From Ahrensia sp. (GTDB lineage Bacteria; Pseudomonadota; Alphaproteobacteria; Rhizobiales; Rhizobiaceae): 50,253 bases of DNA. The DNA lies in the NCBI GenBank assembly GCA_028817895.1, contig JAPPOQ010000016.1:1-50253 (forward strand), written 5' to 3'. Positions 34,569-44,463 of this stretch are shown here, one piece after another. The translations under genes were made by a program, and so were the position numbers. Position 1 is the stretch's first letter; each line of letters opens with the position of its first letter. The notes below the pieces were generated by a model, which saw nothing but the letters and a program-made list of their open reading frames with translations, ran no database searches and was not told the DNA's origin.

Positions 34569-36344
34569 ATGTATCGCGCGCCCATTTCTGAGATCGCCCA
34601 CACGCTCAAGCACGTCACCGGTCTTGGCACCGCCATGAATAATAGAAGCGCTGGCGAGTTGTCGTCCGATCTGCTGGATGCAATCGTGGAAGAAGCCGGA
34701 AAGTTCGCTAGCGACGAGATTGCACCGCTTTCAGCCATAGGCGATGTGCAGGGTACAACGCTGCAAGATGGCGCGGTCACAATGCCGGAGGGTTGGTCGG
34801 ATCTGTACAAGCGCTGGTGTAAGGGTGGCTGGAACGCACTCACGGGACCGGCGGAGTTTGGCGGGCAAGATTTGCCCATGGCCCTGCAAACGGCGGCCTT
34901 TGAAATGTGGAACTCCGGGTCGCTGGCCTTCGGGATTGGCCCCACACTGACCATCGGCGCCATCGAAGCGGTCAATCTTCATGCTTCGGATGAGCTAAAG
35001 TCCATCTATCTGGAGAAGCTGGTTTCGGGAGAATGGACCGGCACGATGAACCTGACGGAGCCGCAATCCGGTTCTGATCTCAACGGTTTGAAGAGCCGGG
35101 CGGAACCTCTGGGTGACGGCCGATACCGCATCTTCGGGCAGAAAATCTTCATCACCTATGGCGAGCACGACATGACGGACAACATCGTGCATCTCGTGCT
35201 GGCGCGTCTGCCCGATGCCCCACCCGGACAGCGGGGAATTTCGCTGTTCCTTGTTCCGAAATTTCTCGTCAACGATGATGGCAGTCTCGGCGCCCGCAAC
35301 GATGTTTTCTGCCACAGTGTCGAGCACAAGCTTGGCATCCACGCTTCGCCGACCTGTACCATGATCTATGGCGATGGTCGCTTTAGCGAGGAGGCAGGCG
35401 CCATTGGCTGGCTGGTTGGCGAGGAGAATCGCGGTCTCGCCTGTATGTTTACGATGATGAACAATGCACGACTGCTTGTCGGCATTCAGGGTGTGGCGGT
35501 TGCGGAGGCTGCAACGCAAAAGGCGGTGGCCTATGCCAATGAGCGTCGGCAGGGCAAAGCCGACGGTTGGGACGGAGAGGGCATGGCACCCATTGTTTTG
35601 CACCCTGATGTGCAGCGCAATCTTCTCACCATGAAAGCGCTGACAGCGGCTGCGCGGGCCATATGTTACAATTGTGCGCATGCTATCGATCAATCCGCAA
35701 GCGAAGATGGGGCACATTGGAGCGACCGAGCGGCTTTGCTCACGCCAATCGCCAAGGCCTTCTCCACCGATATCGGTTGCGATGTCGCCAGCATCGGTGT
35801 TCAGGTCCATGGCGGCATGGGGTTTGTCGAAGAAACCGGGGCAGCGCAATTCATGCGCGATGCGCGGATCGCGCCCATTTATGAGGGTACGAATGGGATT
35901 CAGGCCATTGATTTGGTCACCCGCAAATTGCCGCTCTCCGGCGGCGACGCGGCCAATGGTTACATCACAGAACTGCGCGAGATCATCGATCAAACGAGGG
36001 AGAGCAATCGACAGGAACTGGCCGGTCTCGCCGATGCGTTGACGCCGGCTTTGGATGATCTTCAGGTCAGCACGGACTATTTGCTGCGGCGGCTGGAGGC
36101 GGGAGACCGTTCCTCAGCGTTGAGTGGAGCGATGCCCTATTTGCGGCTGTTCGGCCTGGCGTCAGGCGGCTGCTATCTGGCGAAGTCGGCACTTGCTTCC
36201 TCGGATGCCGACTTTTCCGAGCGGGCTGGCCTTGCCCGTTTTGCAGTGTTCAATCTCCTGCCGGAAACGACGTCCCTGCGCCGGGTGGTGGAACAGGGTG
36301 CGCAAAGTCTGGATGGCGCCGGGGCAATGCTGAAGACGGCGTGA
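34569..36344 (+). CDS. acyl-CoA dehydrogenase (long, DmdC-like)
   Basis: A 591-residue FAD-dependent acyl-CoA dehydrogenase with the core domains (MNLTEPQSGSDLNGLKSRAE for FAD and substrate, GVQVHGGMGFVEETGAAQFMRDARIAPIYEGTNGIQ with catalytic Glu in YEGTNG) plus a C-terminal extra helical domain. That long form is typical of DmdC-type 3-methylmercaptopropionyl-CoA dehydrogenases and related long enzymes; substrate cannot be settled here. It is divergent from the Sua5 gene over 105 bases. Confidence 0.9.
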   Translation: MYRAPISEIAHTLKHVTGLGTAMNNRSAGELSSDLLDAIVEEAGKFASDEIAPLSAIGDVQGTTLQDGAVTMPEGWSDLYKRWCKGGWNALTGPAEFGGQDLPMALQTAAFEMWNSGSLAFGIGPTLTIGAIEAVNLHASDELKSIYLEKLVSGEWTGTMNLTEPQSGSDLNGLKSRAEPLGDGRYRIFGQKIFITYGEHDMTDNIVHLVLARLPDAPPGQRGISLFLVPKFLVNDDGSLGARNDVFCHSVEHKLGIHASPTCTMIYGDGRFSEEAGAIGWLVGEENRGLACMFTMMNNARLLVGIQGVAVAEAATQKAVAYANERRQGKADGWDGEGMAPIVLHPDVQRNLLTMKALTAAARAICYNCAHAIDQSASEDGAHWSDRAALLTPIAKAFSTDIGCDVASIGVQVHGGMGFVEETGAAQFMRDARIAPIYEGTNGIQAIDLVTRKLPLSGGDAANGYITELREIIDQTRESNRQELAGLADALTPALDDLQVSTDYLLRRLEAGDRSSALSGAMPYLRLFGLASGGCYLAKSALASSDADFSERAGLARFAVFNLLPETTSLRRVVEQGAQSLDGAGAMLKTA

Positions 36345-36419
36345 AGGTCAAACGCGCTCGCATCCCACTGTTGTCAATGCGGGGCCGGTCGCCGCAATCC
36401 AGAAATTGGGGGTTGAGCG

Positions 36420-37616
36420 TCAGTCCCCTTCGCCGTTCCAGATCAGCGGATACTCTTCCGGCAGCGTGGTTGTGCCGTCGCAATTGTCCTTGCGACGAGC
36501 TTCAGCGAGCGTTGTCGATCGGTCCTGTATGGAAAGGTTGTGGCGCTCGAAACGGCCGCAATCATAGGCGCTGGAGAAATGCCTGTACGAGGTGAGGACC
36601 TGCCGATCATTGTCCCAAGCCGGATTAATGATGGTGGAAACCGGTTTGCCCGTTTTGCTTGCAGGTTCCTGAAATTCCAGTGTTTCAACCTCTCCGGCAT
36701 CCTCCAGAGCGGCGAAATGCTCGACATTCACATCGCCTGTTTGGCAGGGCACCAGGTACAGAAACAAACCCGGCTCCAGTCCAATGACCTGCGCTCCATG
36801 AGCCTTGAGTGTCGCGGGAAAATCGCAATTGAAAACCCGATAACCCGCCATCAAAACGCGTTCCGGCAGGTCAGACTCGGAATAGACCAGTGTGGCGCTC
36901 CCCAATGCACCATCCTCTATGGCCTCGCTGGTATCACCACCTTCGCTTGGATAGGTGATGTTCTCTTCTGGGTCGCGTGCAGCGCCTTCTTTCTCGTCAG
37001 ACTCGGGCGCAGGCGGGGCTTTGCCGGCCGACAAATCGTAGTGCGAGGTGAGCGAGGCTCCTTCGCCGCCTGAAATGATTGCCGCATCCAGGCGATCCAA
37101 TCTGCCCTGAACTGCATCCATCATGGCGAGAACCGATGCGACGCCCTGCAATGACATCGCATAGGTGACGCGATCATGGCCTTGCTGAAAGCCGATCACG
37201 ACATCGGCAAATCGCCCCTCGCGCAACTTTCTCAAATCGAGGCTCTGCGTGGTGATGGAAAGAGCCGCTTCATTTCCCTCATAGATCTTTTGTGCCTTGC
37301 CCGAGAGCGCGTGTTCGTGCCCGACAATTTCGATCAGGATGTCGTCGCCGACCTGCAAGGCCCGGCCATCCGGCTTGACGGTGACAAAGATACTGGAATC
37401 GGGCTTTGCGCTGCGTTCAAGCTTCAGAACCAGCTTGTCACCCTCTCGAGACGTGCCGGATGTGATCGCAATGCAATAGCGATTGTCGCGACAATAGACC
37501 GACCAATCGCGCATTTGCTGCCAGTCGAGCGTCTTGGCATGCGCGAGCGGCCCTAAAAGTACTGTCGCAAACAAAGCTGCGATAATCAGACGGCTTTTGA
37601 ACATCGCGATCCTCAT
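36420..37616 (-). CDS. DUF1176 family exported protein
   Basis: A 398-residue protein with a signal peptide (SRLIIAALFATVLLGPLAHA, cut after AHA). The mature part shows DUF1176-like features: WSVYCRDNRYCIAIT near the start, a CDFP centre and a C-terminal CGRFERHNL segment. An acidic Pro/Glu-rich linker lies around residues 205-235. Function unknown, probably periplasmic. ATG 37616 overlaps the pyrE stop in ATGA and has AAGGACG upstream; ATG 37604 is possible. Confidence 0.82.
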   Translation of the reverse strand: MRIAMFKSRLIIAALFATVLLGPLAHAKTLDWQQMRDWSVYCRDNRYCIAITSGTSREGDKLVLKLERSAKPDSSIFVTVKPDGRALQVGDDILIEIVGHEHALSGKAQKIYEGNEAALSITTQSLDLRKLREGRFADVVIGFQQGHDRVTYAMSLQGVASVLAMMDAVQGRLDRLDAAIISGGEGASLTSHYDLSAGKAPPAPESDEKEGAARDPEENITYPSEGGDTSEAIEDGALGSATLVYSESDLPERVLMAGYRVFNCDFPATLKAHGAQVIGLEPGLFLYLVPCQTGDVNVEHFAALEDAGEVETLEFQEPASKTGKPVSTIINPAWDNDRQVLTSYRHFSSAYDCGRFERHNLSIQDRSTTLAEARRKDNCDGTTTLPEEYPLIWNGEGD

Positions 37617-38317
37617 CGTCCTTCCTGTCTTTCAGAGATACCGCCGCGTTTCGCGCTCCATTCATAGGGTGCACCCAGAAAAGCCTCGACCTGCTTCAGG
37701 GTTTCATCGTCGAAGGCGCGCTGACGTTTCGCTTCTTCCAGCACATAGGGCCAGCTTGTGAGATAGTGCAGGCCAAGTCCGTGCCCGGCGAGTTGATCCG
37801 GCGCGTCTTTGAAGATGTCGTAATAGAAGACAGAGAATGTGTCGCTGACTTCGGCTCCGGCCTCCCGGATGGCCTCGGCAAAACCGATCTTTGATCCGCC
37901 ATCGGTGGTCAAGTCTTCGACAAAGAGTACGCGTGCGCCTTCGGCCAGATCGCCCTCGATGCGGGCGTTGCGCCCAAAGCCTTTCGGTTTCTTGCGAATA
38001 TAGATCATGGGCAGTCCCAAACGCTCCGCCATGAAGGCCGCATAGGGAATTCCGGCTGTCTCGCCGCCTGCAATCACGTCGAAACTCTCATAGCCAACAT
38101 CGCGCAACACGGTTGCGCAGCCAAAATCGTTCACCGCCGAACGAATGCGCGGGTAAGAGATCAAACGGCGACAATCGATGTAAACGGGGCTCTTGAGGCC
38201 GGAGGTGAAGGTATAGGGCTCGTCCGACCGAAAATGCACCGCCCGGATTTCGAGTAGCATTTTTGCAACGGCCTGCGCGATGTGCGTTTTGTCGGGAGCG
38301 GTGTTTTGGAACATCAT
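37613..38317 (-). CDS. pyrE: orotate phosphoribosyltransferase
   Basis: Adds ribose-5-phosphate from PRPP to orotate in pyrimidine synthesis. The 234-residue protein has FTSGLKSPVYIDCRRLIS, GGETAGIPYAAFMAERLGLPMIYIRKKPKG and the PRPP motif VLFVEDLTTDGGSK. It is 15 bases downstream of pyrC on the same strand, and coupled to the DUF1176 gene by ATGA overlap. Confidence 0.97.
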   Translation of the reverse strand: MMFQNTAPDKTHIAQAVAKMLLEIRAVHFRSDEPYTFTSGLKSPVYIDCRRLISYPRIRSAVNDFGCATVLRDVGYESFDVIAGGETAGIPYAAFMAERLGLPMIYIRKKPKGFGRNARIEGDLAEGARVLFVEDLTTDGGSKIGFAEAIREAGAEVSDTFSVFYYDIFKDAPDQLAGHGLGLHYLTSWPYVLEEAKRQRAFDDETLKQVEAFLGAPYEWSAKRGGISERQEGR

Positions 38318-38332
38318 GCTGGGGTCTTGACC

Positions 38333-39373
38333 TTAGGTGCGTGAAACGTGCCAATGGACGGGCATCTGGGGATCGAAAACGTGAACCGGCCCCGCGCCGG
38401 TTTCAATCGAAGACGGGAACTCGTTTGCCTCGTCGCGTTTAACGAGCGTCATTTCAGCCTCATTCACGGGCAAGCCGTAAAATGCTGGGCCGTTGATGGA
38501 AGCGAAGGCGGCGAGCCTGTCCAGCGCATCTTCTTCCTCGAAAATATGCGCAAGCAGCGGCATTGTATTCGGCGCGGTGAAGCATCCGGCGCATCCGCAG
38601 GCATTTTCTTTCAAATCTGTCGGGTGCGGTGCGCTGTCGGTTCCCAAAAAGAAATGCGGGTCGTCTGAAGCTGCCGCCTGACGTAGGGCGAGGCGATGTT
38701 CTTCGCGTTTCGCAACCGGCAGGCAGTAATAATGCGGGCGAATACCACCGGCGAGAATGTGGTTTCGGTTGATGATCAGATGATGCGTGGTGATCGTCGC
38801 GCCCATATTGGATTGCGAGCGCACATAGTCGACGCCGTCCTTTGTCGTGACATGCTCCATGACGACCCGCAGTTGCGGAATGCGCCGTCGCAGCGGATCG
38901 AGCACGCGTTCTATGAAGACCGCCTCGCGATCGAAAATATCGATCTGCGCATCCGTGACTTCGCCATGAACGCAAAGTGGCAAGCCGATCTCGGCCATTT
39001 TTTCCAGAACGGCCGTCACCTTGTCGAAGTCGCGTACGCCGGACTGCGAATTGGTGGTGGCGCCCGCGGGATACATTTTCACGGCATGGACGAGCCCGGA
39101 ATTGGCCGCCGCCGCGACGTCTTCGGGATCCGTTGTCTCGGTGAGATAGAGCGTCATGAGCGGCTCGAAGCCCAAGCCTTCCGGCAGGGCGTGCAGAATG
39201 CGTTCGCGATAATCCCGCGCCTGCGCGCCCGTCACAACGGGTGGCACGAGGTTGGGCATGATGATGGCGCGCGCGAAATCACGTGCCGAGTGGGCCATGA
39301 CGCCTTCCAACATAGCACCATCGCGAAGATGGAGATGCCAGTCGTCAGGGCGCGGTATGGTGATCGAGGTCAT
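38333..39373 (-). CDS. pyrC: dihydroorotase
   Basis: Zinc amidohydrolase that closes carbamoyl aspartate to dihydroorotate. The 346-residue protein is of the E. coli PyrC type: metal motif [10 protein letters not shown], carbamylated lysine in [13 protein letters not shown], histidines in CVHGEVTD and [10 protein letters not shown], and Asp in [13 protein letters not shown] 39373 ([13 protein letters not shown]) fits relatives; upstream ATGs are less likely. It forms an operon with pyrE. Confidence 0.96.
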   Translation of the reverse strand: MTSITIPRPDDWHLHLRDGAMLEGVMAHSARDFARAIIMPNLVPPVVTGAQARDYRERILHALPEGLGFEPLMTLYLTETTDPEDVAAAANSGLVHAVKMYPAGATTNSQSGVRDFDKVTAVLEKMAEIGLPLCVHGEVTDAQIDIFDREAVFIERVLDPLRRRIPQLRVVMEHVTTKDGVDYVRSQSNMGATITTHHLIINRNHILAGGIRPHYYCLPVAKREEHRLALRQAAASDDPHFFLGTDSAPHPTDLKENACGCAGCFTAPNTMPLLAHIFEEEDALDRLAAFASINGPAFYGLPVNEAEMTLVKRDEANEFPSSIETGAGPVHVFDPQMPVHWHVSRT

Positions 39374-39420
39374 GAGCATGCGATAAGCAGGCACACGCCT
39401 GCTTGCAACATAGTCATCCA

Positions 39421-39444
39421 TCAATCCAGTGTTTGCTGGATTGA
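39421..39444. other. hairpin between exonuclease-family gene and pyrC
   Basis: TCAATCCAG (39421-39429) and its exact inverse CTGGATTGA (39436-39444) form a 9-bp stem with a six-base loop, after the stop of the exonuclease-family gene on the minus strand and before pyrC. No T run follows, so terminator function is uncertain. Confidence 0.45.
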
Positions 39445-39495
39445 AGTCTCAGGGGCGGACGCCCGGTATACGATCTTCAACCGCGCCTTCGTCGT

Positions 39496-40653
39496 TCAGG
39501 AATGAGCATGCTCGCGACGATCAAAATGCATAGAGACTGGTAAGTGATCGCTGGTTTCGGCGTATTTTGGGCGCGTTGACGTAACCGCGTGATGGATTTG
39601 ATGCTCAACCAAGCCACTTCGTGAACGCGCCTTGAACGCGAATTTGTCACCTGTGTGTGATCCGGTCATCGATTGCGAAAAGAGAATGTGATCCAGCAAG
39701 ATCTTCGGGTTTCGACCTGGTTCCAGCTTGTCCTTGAAGTAAACGGACCAACGCTCGCTCTCTTCGAAATCGAAAAGGGCATGGTTGAGAAATCTTCTGG
39801 CAAGGAAAACGTCACCCTGAAGCGTCCCAATCAAATCGTGATACAGGAAGCGGCGCTCAATGCGCTCTTTCCCAGGTCCATCATTGAAATCGCCGCAAAC
39901 AATGATGGCCGCGTCGCTGTCCTGTTCGAAGCGGTGGTTGATGTAATGGCGAATATCCTGGCACTCGGTTGTGATCCGCACTCGAGCCTTGATCAGTTCG
40001 GCGACCAGCTTCTTGTTGTTTTCGAAAAAGTCTTCGTCGGTCGGATTCCCGTTGATGCGCGTTCGGTTGATTTTGCTTTTGAGGTGACATCCGACGATCT
40101 CAAAGAACGCATCGCCAGACTGCAGTTGCAGGACCTGAGGGTGCCGCCAGTGATATGCGCGTTCCGGGATTGAAAACTCAAGAAGGCTCGTGTCATTGCC
40201 TCCTGAACCACTCTTGAACTTGGGATAGGAGACATTCCATCGACCATTGGCGTGATCGCCTTTGGACTGCAATTCAGTGTGCTCACGCCACTTGTCCAGA
40301 TGAAGCAATTGCGCCTCGAAGTGCAAATCTTGGCGCAGGAGGAACCATATCCATTGCCGACCGGTCACGGCATCAGAACCTTTCATTCCGTAGTCGTCTC
40401 GGTCGGCACTGCCCCTTTTGATGAGAGAATAGCCAGGCGCCGCTCGCTCGAAGAACTCTGTCGCCCTGTCTTCGCCGTTCGGACCTTCCGTGATCAGACA
40501 GATGTCGGCGTCTATAGCTTTAAACTCTTCGGCAATGGCATCCATGCGGATGTCTGCTCGTCTCTTCACATTCGGGTCTGTGTCGGAGAGTTCGTCAAGC
40601 AACTTGTCGCAATGCTTGATGTTCCACGCTGTTAACTTGAAACTGTCAGTCAT
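39496..40653 (-). CDS. endonuclease/exonuclease/phosphatase family protein
   Basis: A 385-residue DNase I-like phosphodiesterase fold. Motifs in order: TAWNIKHC (Asn), CLITEGPNGE (Glu metal ligand), GCHLKSK (His), GDFNDGPG (Asp, Asn), LLDHILFS and SDHLPV (final Asp-His pair), so the active site is complete. Targets may be DNA, RNA caps or phosphoinositide-like compounds; not known. AAGGAGG lies just before ATG 40653, an unusually strong site. It stands alone between pyrC and aroC, where neighbours in relatives are often other genes, suggesting a later insertion. Confidence 0.88.
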   Translation of the reverse strand: MTDSFKLTAWNIKHCDKLLDELSDTDPNVKRRADIRMDAIAEEFKAIDADICLITEGPNGEDRATEFFERAAPGYSLIKRGSADRDDYGMKGSDAVTGRQWIWFLLRQDLHFEAQLLHLDKWREHTELQSKGDHANGRWNVSYPKFKSGSGGNDTSLLEFSIPERAYHWRHPQVLQLQSGDAFFEIVGCHLKSKINRTRINGNPTDEDFFENNKKLVAELIKARVRITTECQDIRHYINHRFEQDSDAAIIVCGDFNDGPGKERIERRFLYHDLIGTLQGDVFLARRFLNHALFDFEESERWSVYFKDKLEPGRNPKILLDHILFSQSMTGSHTGDKFAFKARSRSGLVEHQIHHAVTSTRPKYAETSDHLPVSMHFDRREHAHS

Positions 40654-40756
40654 GTCTGCCTCCTTCATTGCCCCTTACTGCAAGTATTGACCACAATTTG
40701 GGTTGACGCCACTTCTTTTGCTCCAATGTGAGGAAGCAGAAGTTGGACAAGTCCGA

Positions 40757-40785
40757 TTGACGAGTCTTTTGGCCAATCCTAGAAC
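40757..40785 (+). promoter_or_regulatory. candidate sigma-70-type promoter for aroC
   Basis: TTGACG at 40757-40762 and TAGAAC at 40780-40785 are spaced by 17 bases, 35 bases before the aroC start. The -35 matches five of six and the -10 four of six consensus bases. Confidence 0.4.
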
Positions 40786-40820
40786 GCCGTCGCAACTTGA
40801 ACCCGGCCTGTCACGCCCGC

Positions 40821-41888
40821 ATGTCTCACAACTCATTTGGACATTTGTTCCGCTTCACGACCTGGGGCGAAAGCCATGGGCCCGCGCTTGGCGCGGTCGT
40901 GGATGGCTGCCCGCCCGGCCTGGAGATCAACGAAAGCTGGGTTCAATCCTTCCTCGACAAAAGAAAACCGGGCCAGTCGAAATTCACCACGCAACGGCGC
41001 GAGCCGGACGCGGTGAAAATTCTCTCCGGTGTCTTTGAGGGGAAAACCACCGGCACGCCGATTTCGATGATGATCGAGAACACCGATCAACGGTCGAAAG
41101 ACTATTCCGACATCGCAAAGCGTTATCGGCCCGGCCATGCCGATTTCACCTATGATGCGAAATACGGCATTCGCGACTATCGCGGCGGTGGGCGATCTTC
41201 AGCGCGGGAGACGGCGGCCCGCGTTGCTGCCGGTGCGGTGGCACGCAAGGTGATCGATGGGGTCAATGTCCGCGCGGCGCTTGTGCAGATCGGGCCGCAT
41301 CGCGTGGACCGCGACCGGTGGGATTGGGATGCGGTCAATGATAATCCGTTCTTCTGCCCTGACCCGGTGATGGCAAAGCGGTGGGAAGACTATCTCAACG
41401 GCATACGCAGGGCAGGATCATCTGTCGGAGCTGTGATCGAGGTCGTCGCTGAAAATGTGCCGGAGGGCTGGGGTGCGCCGATCTATGGCAAGCTTGACCA
41501 GGACATCGCTTCCGCCTTCATGTCGATCAATGCGGTCAAGGGTGTCGAAATCGGAAACGGGTTTGAGGCGGCAGCGATAACGGGCGAGGAAAATGCCGAT
41601 GAAATCCGGATGGGTGCGGATGGACCCGAGTTCTTGAGCAACAAGGCTGGTGGCGTGCTGGGAGGAATTTCTTCGGGCCAGCCGGTTGTCGCCCGCTTTG
41701 CGGTCAAGCCAACAAGTTCAATCCTAACGCCGCGCCGCAGCATCACCAGCGACGGCGAGGAGGTCGATGTCATGACAAAGGGGCGCCACGACCCATGTGT
41801 CGGCATTCGTGCCGTGCCGATTGGCGAGGCGATGATGGCTTGCGTGCTGGCCGATCACATGCTGCGGCATCGCGGGCAGGTTGGGTGA
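40821..41888 (+). CDS. aroC: chorismate synthase
   Basis: Last step of the shikimate pathway, using reduced FMN. The 355-residue protein has [62 protein letters not shown] and the C-terminal FAVKPTSSI segment, all hallmarks. ATG 40821 is used since family proteins start MSHNSFG. ribB follows after 111 bases on the same strand. Confidence 0.97.
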   Translation: MSHNSFGHLFRFTTWGESHGPALGAVVDGCPPGLEINESWVQSFLDKRKPGQSKFTTQRREPDAVKILSGVFEGKTTGTPISMMIENTDQRSKDYSDIAKRYRPGHADFTYDAKYGIRDYRGGGRSSARETAARVAAGAVARKVIDGVNVRAALVQIGPHRVDRDRWDWDAVNDNPFFCPDPVMAKRWEDYLNGIRRAGSSVGAVIEVVAENVPEGWGAPIYGKLDQDIASAFMSINAVKGVEIGNGFEAAAITGEENADEIRMGADGPEFLSNKAGGVLGGISSGQPVVARFAVKPTSSILTPRRSITSDGEEVDVMTKGRHDPCVGIRAVPIGEAMMACVLADHMLRHRGQVG

Positions 41889-41999
41889 AGCCGCCGGCTC
41901 GGTGTCCGTATGAGGTGCGCCTTTATTGCCTCTTGCGTCGCTGTGTCAGACATGGTTCCTGCGCTCATTTGCCGGATCGGCTGAGGGGCCTGGTCAATC

Positions 42000-43127
42000 A
42001 TGACGTCTGAAATGGAACGTGTTGCGGAGGCGATCCGCGCATTTGAGAAGGGCGAGATGGTCATCGTCATGGATGATGACGATCGTGAAAATGAGGGTGA
42101 TCTCATCGTCGCTGCGGTTCACTGCACCGCTGAGCATATGGCCATGATGATCCGCCACACATCCGGCATCGTCTGCGCTCCCATGACGTCGCAAGAGGCG
42201 AAGCGGCTCAATCTTGCGCCGATGGTCGCCGACAATGATGCGCCGCACTCAACGGCCTTCACGGTTTCGGTGGACTACAAGCACGGCACGACGACCGGCA
42301 TTTCCGCCGAAGAGCGCTGCACCACGGTTCGGGGGTTGGCCAATCCCAATTCCGGCGCGGCGGACTTTGTTCGTCCCGGTCATATTTTTCCGCTGGTCGC
42401 CCGCTCGGGTGGCGTTTTGATGCGGTCCGGTCACACCGAAGCTGCGGTCGACTTGTGCAATCTGGCCGGACTTCCGCCTGTCGGCGTGATTTCCGAACTC
42501 GTCAACGATGATGGCAGCGTGATGCGCGGTCCGCAGATCCTCGATTTTGCAACGGAGAAAGGTCTGAAGACGGTCACCGTAGCCGACCTCATCGCTTATC
42601 GGCAGAGGGAGGAAAAACTGGTTGAGCGGGTTGAGAGTTTCGAGACCACAACAGCCTCCGGCACCGCAACGGCCTATACCTACAAAACGGAATGGGACCC
42701 GATGCAGCAACTGGCCGTGGTCTATGGGGACATTCGAGACGGGCGAGACGTGCTGGTGCGGCTGCACATTGAAGACGTGCTGGGCGATGCCTTTGGCGGC
42801 TCAGATGCGCTCAAAGACCATATCGAGCTGATCGCGAAGGAGGGGCGGGGTGTGATCGTTTATCTGCGCGAAGGGTCAGTCGGCGTCGCAGGCCAGGGCA
42901 TTCGCAGCGGGGAAGAATCACCTCGCAACGAACCGGCCTTTGGTGAGGATCGAGAAGCGCATGGCACAGCGCAAAGCCGAAAGGAAGAATGGCTGGAGAT
43001 CGGTCTCGGTGCACAGATCTTGAAAGATCTGGGCGTTACGAGCATCCGACTGCTTGCTTCCAAAGAACGCCACTATGTGGGCTTGAGCGGATTTGGGATC
43101 GAGATTTCCGAGACGATCACATCATGA
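42000..43127 (+). CDS. ribB: 3,4-dihydroxy-2-butanone 4-phosphate synthase with degenerate GTP cyclohydrolase II domain
   Basis: Riboflavin precursor enzyme. Residues 1-205 form the active DHBP synthase (MDDDDRENEGD acidic loop, MIRHTSGIVC, RPGHIFPLVARSGGVL, RSGHTEAAVDLCNLAG). Residues about 225-375 resemble the RibA GTP cyclohydrolase II fold but lack its zinc-binding Cys triad: the stretch VRLHIEDVLGDAFGG has no Cys where the active enzyme has them. So the second domain is probably not catalytic, as in many alphaproteobacterial RibBX proteins. No FMN riboswitch is seen in the 111-base gap upstream. Confidence 0.93.
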   Translation: MTSEMERVAEAIRAFEKGEMVIVMDDDDRENEGDLIVAAVHCTAEHMAMMIRHTSGIVCAPMTSQEAKRLNLAPMVADNDAPHSTAFTVSVDYKHGTTTGISAEERCTTVRGLANPNSGAADFVRPGHIFPLVARSGGVLMRSGHTEAAVDLCNLAGLPPVGVISELVNDDGSVMRGPQILDFATEKGLKTVTVADLIAYRQREEKLVERVESFETTTASGTATAYTYKTEWDPMQQLAVVYGDIRDGRDVLVRLHIEDVLGDAFGGSDALKDHIELIAKEGRGVIVYLREGSVGVAGQGIRSGEESPRNEPAFGEDREAHGTAQSRKEEWLEIGLGAQILKDLGVTSIRLLASKERHYVGLSGFGIEISETITS

Positions 43128-43213
43128 CGCTGATCTGTTGACGTCAGCATTGCCGCATTGACCTTGCTGTCCCACCCACCCAAAGTGCTTCGATAGTTTG
43201 AAGCGGCATTGCT

Positions 43214-44140
43214 ATGACCACGCATCTCTACACGCACGATATTTTTGCAGAACACCTGACTCCGGCGGGCCATCCTGAACGGCCTGATCGAATTCGGGTG
43301 GTGTCGGATATCCTGTCAAAGCCCGATTTTGACGGGCTGGTGCGGTTTGAAACGCAGATGGCGGATGAGAGCAGCTTCTTGCTGGCGCATACGGAAAGCC
43401 ACATCCAAAAGATGCGCGACAGCGTGCCGGAGGAAGGCATCTTTCGGGTCGACCCGGATACGGCGATGAGCCCGAAAAGTTGGGACTGCGTAAAGCATGC
43501 TGTCGGCGGAGGACTGGCCGGTATCGATCATGTGTTTTCCGGCAAGGCAGATAATGCCTTTCTCGCCGCTCGCCCGCCCGGTCACCACGCCGAAAAGGTG
43601 ACGGCGATGGGCTTCTGCTTCATCAACACCGCTGCCGTGATGGCGCGCCATGCCCAAAAGAAGCATGGAGCGGAGCGCGTCGCGATCGTCGATTTCGATG
43701 TGCATCACGGAAACGGAACGCAGGACATTTTCTTCGATGATGCTTCCGTTTTGTATTGCTCCACCCACCAAATGCCGCTTTACCCAGGTACGGGAGCGAA
43801 AGAGGAAACGGGAGCTGGCAATATCTGCAATGCGCCCTTGTCGCCGGGTATGGATGGCGATGGTTTCCGGCAGGCGTTCAAAAGCCGGATTCTGCCGGCC
43901 ATTGACGCGCATGTACCCGACCTCATCATTATTTCTGCCGGATTTGACGCGCATCACCGCGACCCGCTGGCGAATATCAATCTGGTTGAAGATGACTTCG
44001 ACTGGGCGACCGGCAAACTGATGGATATGGCTGACAAACATTGCGATGGTCGTCTGGCAAGCCTGCTTGAAGGCGGTTATGACCTGCAAGGCCTCGCGCA
44101 ATCCTGCCGAACCCATGTGAAACGGTTGATGAATGGCTGA
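43214..44140 (+). CDS. histone deacetylase family protein
   Basis: A 308-residue zinc amidohydrolase of the HDAC/acetoin utilisation/polyamine deacetylase superfamily. Seen: [32 protein letters not shown], zinc ligands in [15 protein letters not shown] and [13 protein letters not shown], and the final GGYDLQGL. Natural substrate is an acetylated amine or lysine, not determined. It overlaps xseB by eight bases. Confidence 0.93.
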   Translation: MTTHLYTHDIFAEHLTPAGHPERPDRIRVVSDILSKPDFDGLVRFETQMADESSFLLAHTESHIQKMRDSVPEEGIFRVDPDTAMSPKSWDCVKHAVGGGLAGIDHVFSGKADNAFLAARPPGHHAEKVTAMGFCFINTAAVMARHAQKKHGAERVAIVDFDVHHGNGTQDIFFDDASVLYCSTHQMPLYPGTGAKEETGAGNICNAPLSPGMDGDGFRQAFKSRILPAIDAHVPDLIIISAGFDAHHRDPLANINLVEDDFDWATGKLMDMADKHCDGRLASLLEGGYDLQGLAQSCRTHVKRLMNG

Positions 44141-44384
44141 AGACGGCAAGACTCCCGATATCTCTAAGCTGAGTTTCGAGCAGGCGCTGGAACGGTTGGA
44201 AACAATCGTGAACGACCTTGAGCGCGGCGACGTGCCGCTTGAAGAGTCGATCGCCATTTACGAGCAGGGCGAGGCTCTGAAGAAACACTGCGCCAAATTG
44301 TTGCAGACCGCCGAAGACAAGGTCGAAAAGATCCGAGTCGGAGCTGACGGCAGCGCCAAAGGCACCGAGCCGCTGGACGGGTGA
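44133..44384 (+). CDS. xseB: exodeoxyribonuclease VII small subunit
   Basis: An 83-residue helical protein that caps XseA in exonuclease [48 protein letters not shown] is the family core; the tail is acidic and polar. It is translationally coupled to the HDAC gene by an eight-base overlap. In many relatives dxs follows; here it does not. Confidence 0.95.
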   Translation: MAEDGKTPDISKLSFEQALERLETIVNDLERGDVPLEESIAIYEQGEALKKHCAKLLQTAEDKVEKIRVGADGSAKGTEPLDG

Positions 44385-44463
44385 ATGCGGGCCAATCCAT
44401 CCCGTGTCCGGCTGGCGAAATCGTGTATTGCTGACCGTTGAAGGCGTTTCACGCTTGGACTAA

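Noticed and set aside
41889-41999. FMN riboswitch before ribB
   Set aside because: The gap is only 111 bases and none of the conserved FMN-element stems was seen.
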